A stretch of 64,000 nucleotides of DNA from Pedobacter insulae (GTDB taxonomy: Bacteria; Bacteroidota; Bacteroidia; Sphingobacteriales; Sphingobacteriaceae), in NCBI RefSeq assembly GCF_900113525.1, contig NZ_FOPP01000003.1, forward strand, positions 372,001 to 436,000, in the 5' to 3' direction. How positions within the stretch are numbered: position 1 is the stretch's first letter; the number at the start of each line of letters is the position of its first letter. This document shows positions 63,978-64,000 of the stretch, piece by piece. Position numbers and translations under genes: made by a program. The notes below the pieces were generated by a model, which saw nothing but the letters and a program-made list of their open reading frames with translations, was not told where the DNA came from and did not search any database.

Positions 63978-64000
63978 GAACATTAAACACCTTTCTTGCT

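Overview
The window looks like chromosomal core DNA from a Bacteroidota bacterium of the Sphingobacteriaceae, most like Pedobacter. The basis is AT-rich DNA, few Shine-Dalgarno sites, repeated Bacteroidota-type promoters (TTG, 19-22 nt, TAnnTTTG), many short lipoproteins and outer-membrane barrels, eukaryote-like NrdA/NrdB, DUF4293 beside truA, a HemC-HemD fusion and HemJ. No phage, insertion sequence, CRISPR array, rRNA or tRNA was seen.

Layout. 1-5.3 kb: small envelope proteins, an orphan ABC ATPase and an ECF sigma / anti-sigma-like / barrel operon. 5.4-15 kb (minus strand): a heme cluster, hemA, hemCD, hemB, hemL, sensor kinase, response regulator, TPR-like membrane protein, hemE, hemJ and a secreted protein. 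15-17 kb: AlkD-like glycosylase, YjbR-like protein, membrane protein. 17-21 kb: GH3 and GH30 glycosidases plus a lipoprotein. 21-29 kb: RluA-type pseudouridine synthase, panB, carA with a possible leader ORF, an ABC-2 exporter, flavin reductase, enolase and FtsB/DivIC. 29-36 kb: TRIC channel, VWA-like membrane protein, fabG, then an operon coding N-carbamoylputrescine amidase, a class B1 metallo-beta-lactamase and agmatine deiminase. 36-40 kb: class Ia ribonucleotide reductase. 40-48 kb: RlpA-like protein, PEGA-like repeat protein, lipoprotein MsrB, sucD, dctA, ABC exporter, truA. 48-53 kb: DUF4293, SRPBCC, a truncated RluA-type protein, DEAD-box helicase, gpsA. 53-64 kb: TolC/adaptor pair, NodB deacetylase, aconitase, GH1, membrane-anchored MutS-like ATPase, rlmH.

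How the genes work together. The heme cluster covers glutamyl-tRNA to coproporphyrinogen, plus protoporphyrinogen oxidation by HemJ. A two-component system lies inside it with overlapping or near-overlapping ends, so it is probably co-translated with heme enzymes. The two polyamine enzymes convert agmatine to putrescine. GH3, GH30 and GH1 enzymes point to beta-glucan or beta-glucoside use.

The most unusual items are: (1) two inverted arrays of 7-nt units, one between hemB and hemL and one inserted in frame inside the NodB deacetylase gene; (2) the two-component system within the heme operon; (3) a metallo-beta-lactamase gene between the two agmatine-pathway genes; (4) an RluA-type protein that stops before its catalytic domain; (5) a 48-codon ORF that begins at the carA promoter and overlaps the carA start; (6) several genes whose -7 promoter element sits 4-6 nt before the start codon, which suggests leaderless mRNAs. 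I saw no wholly new multi-gene system.
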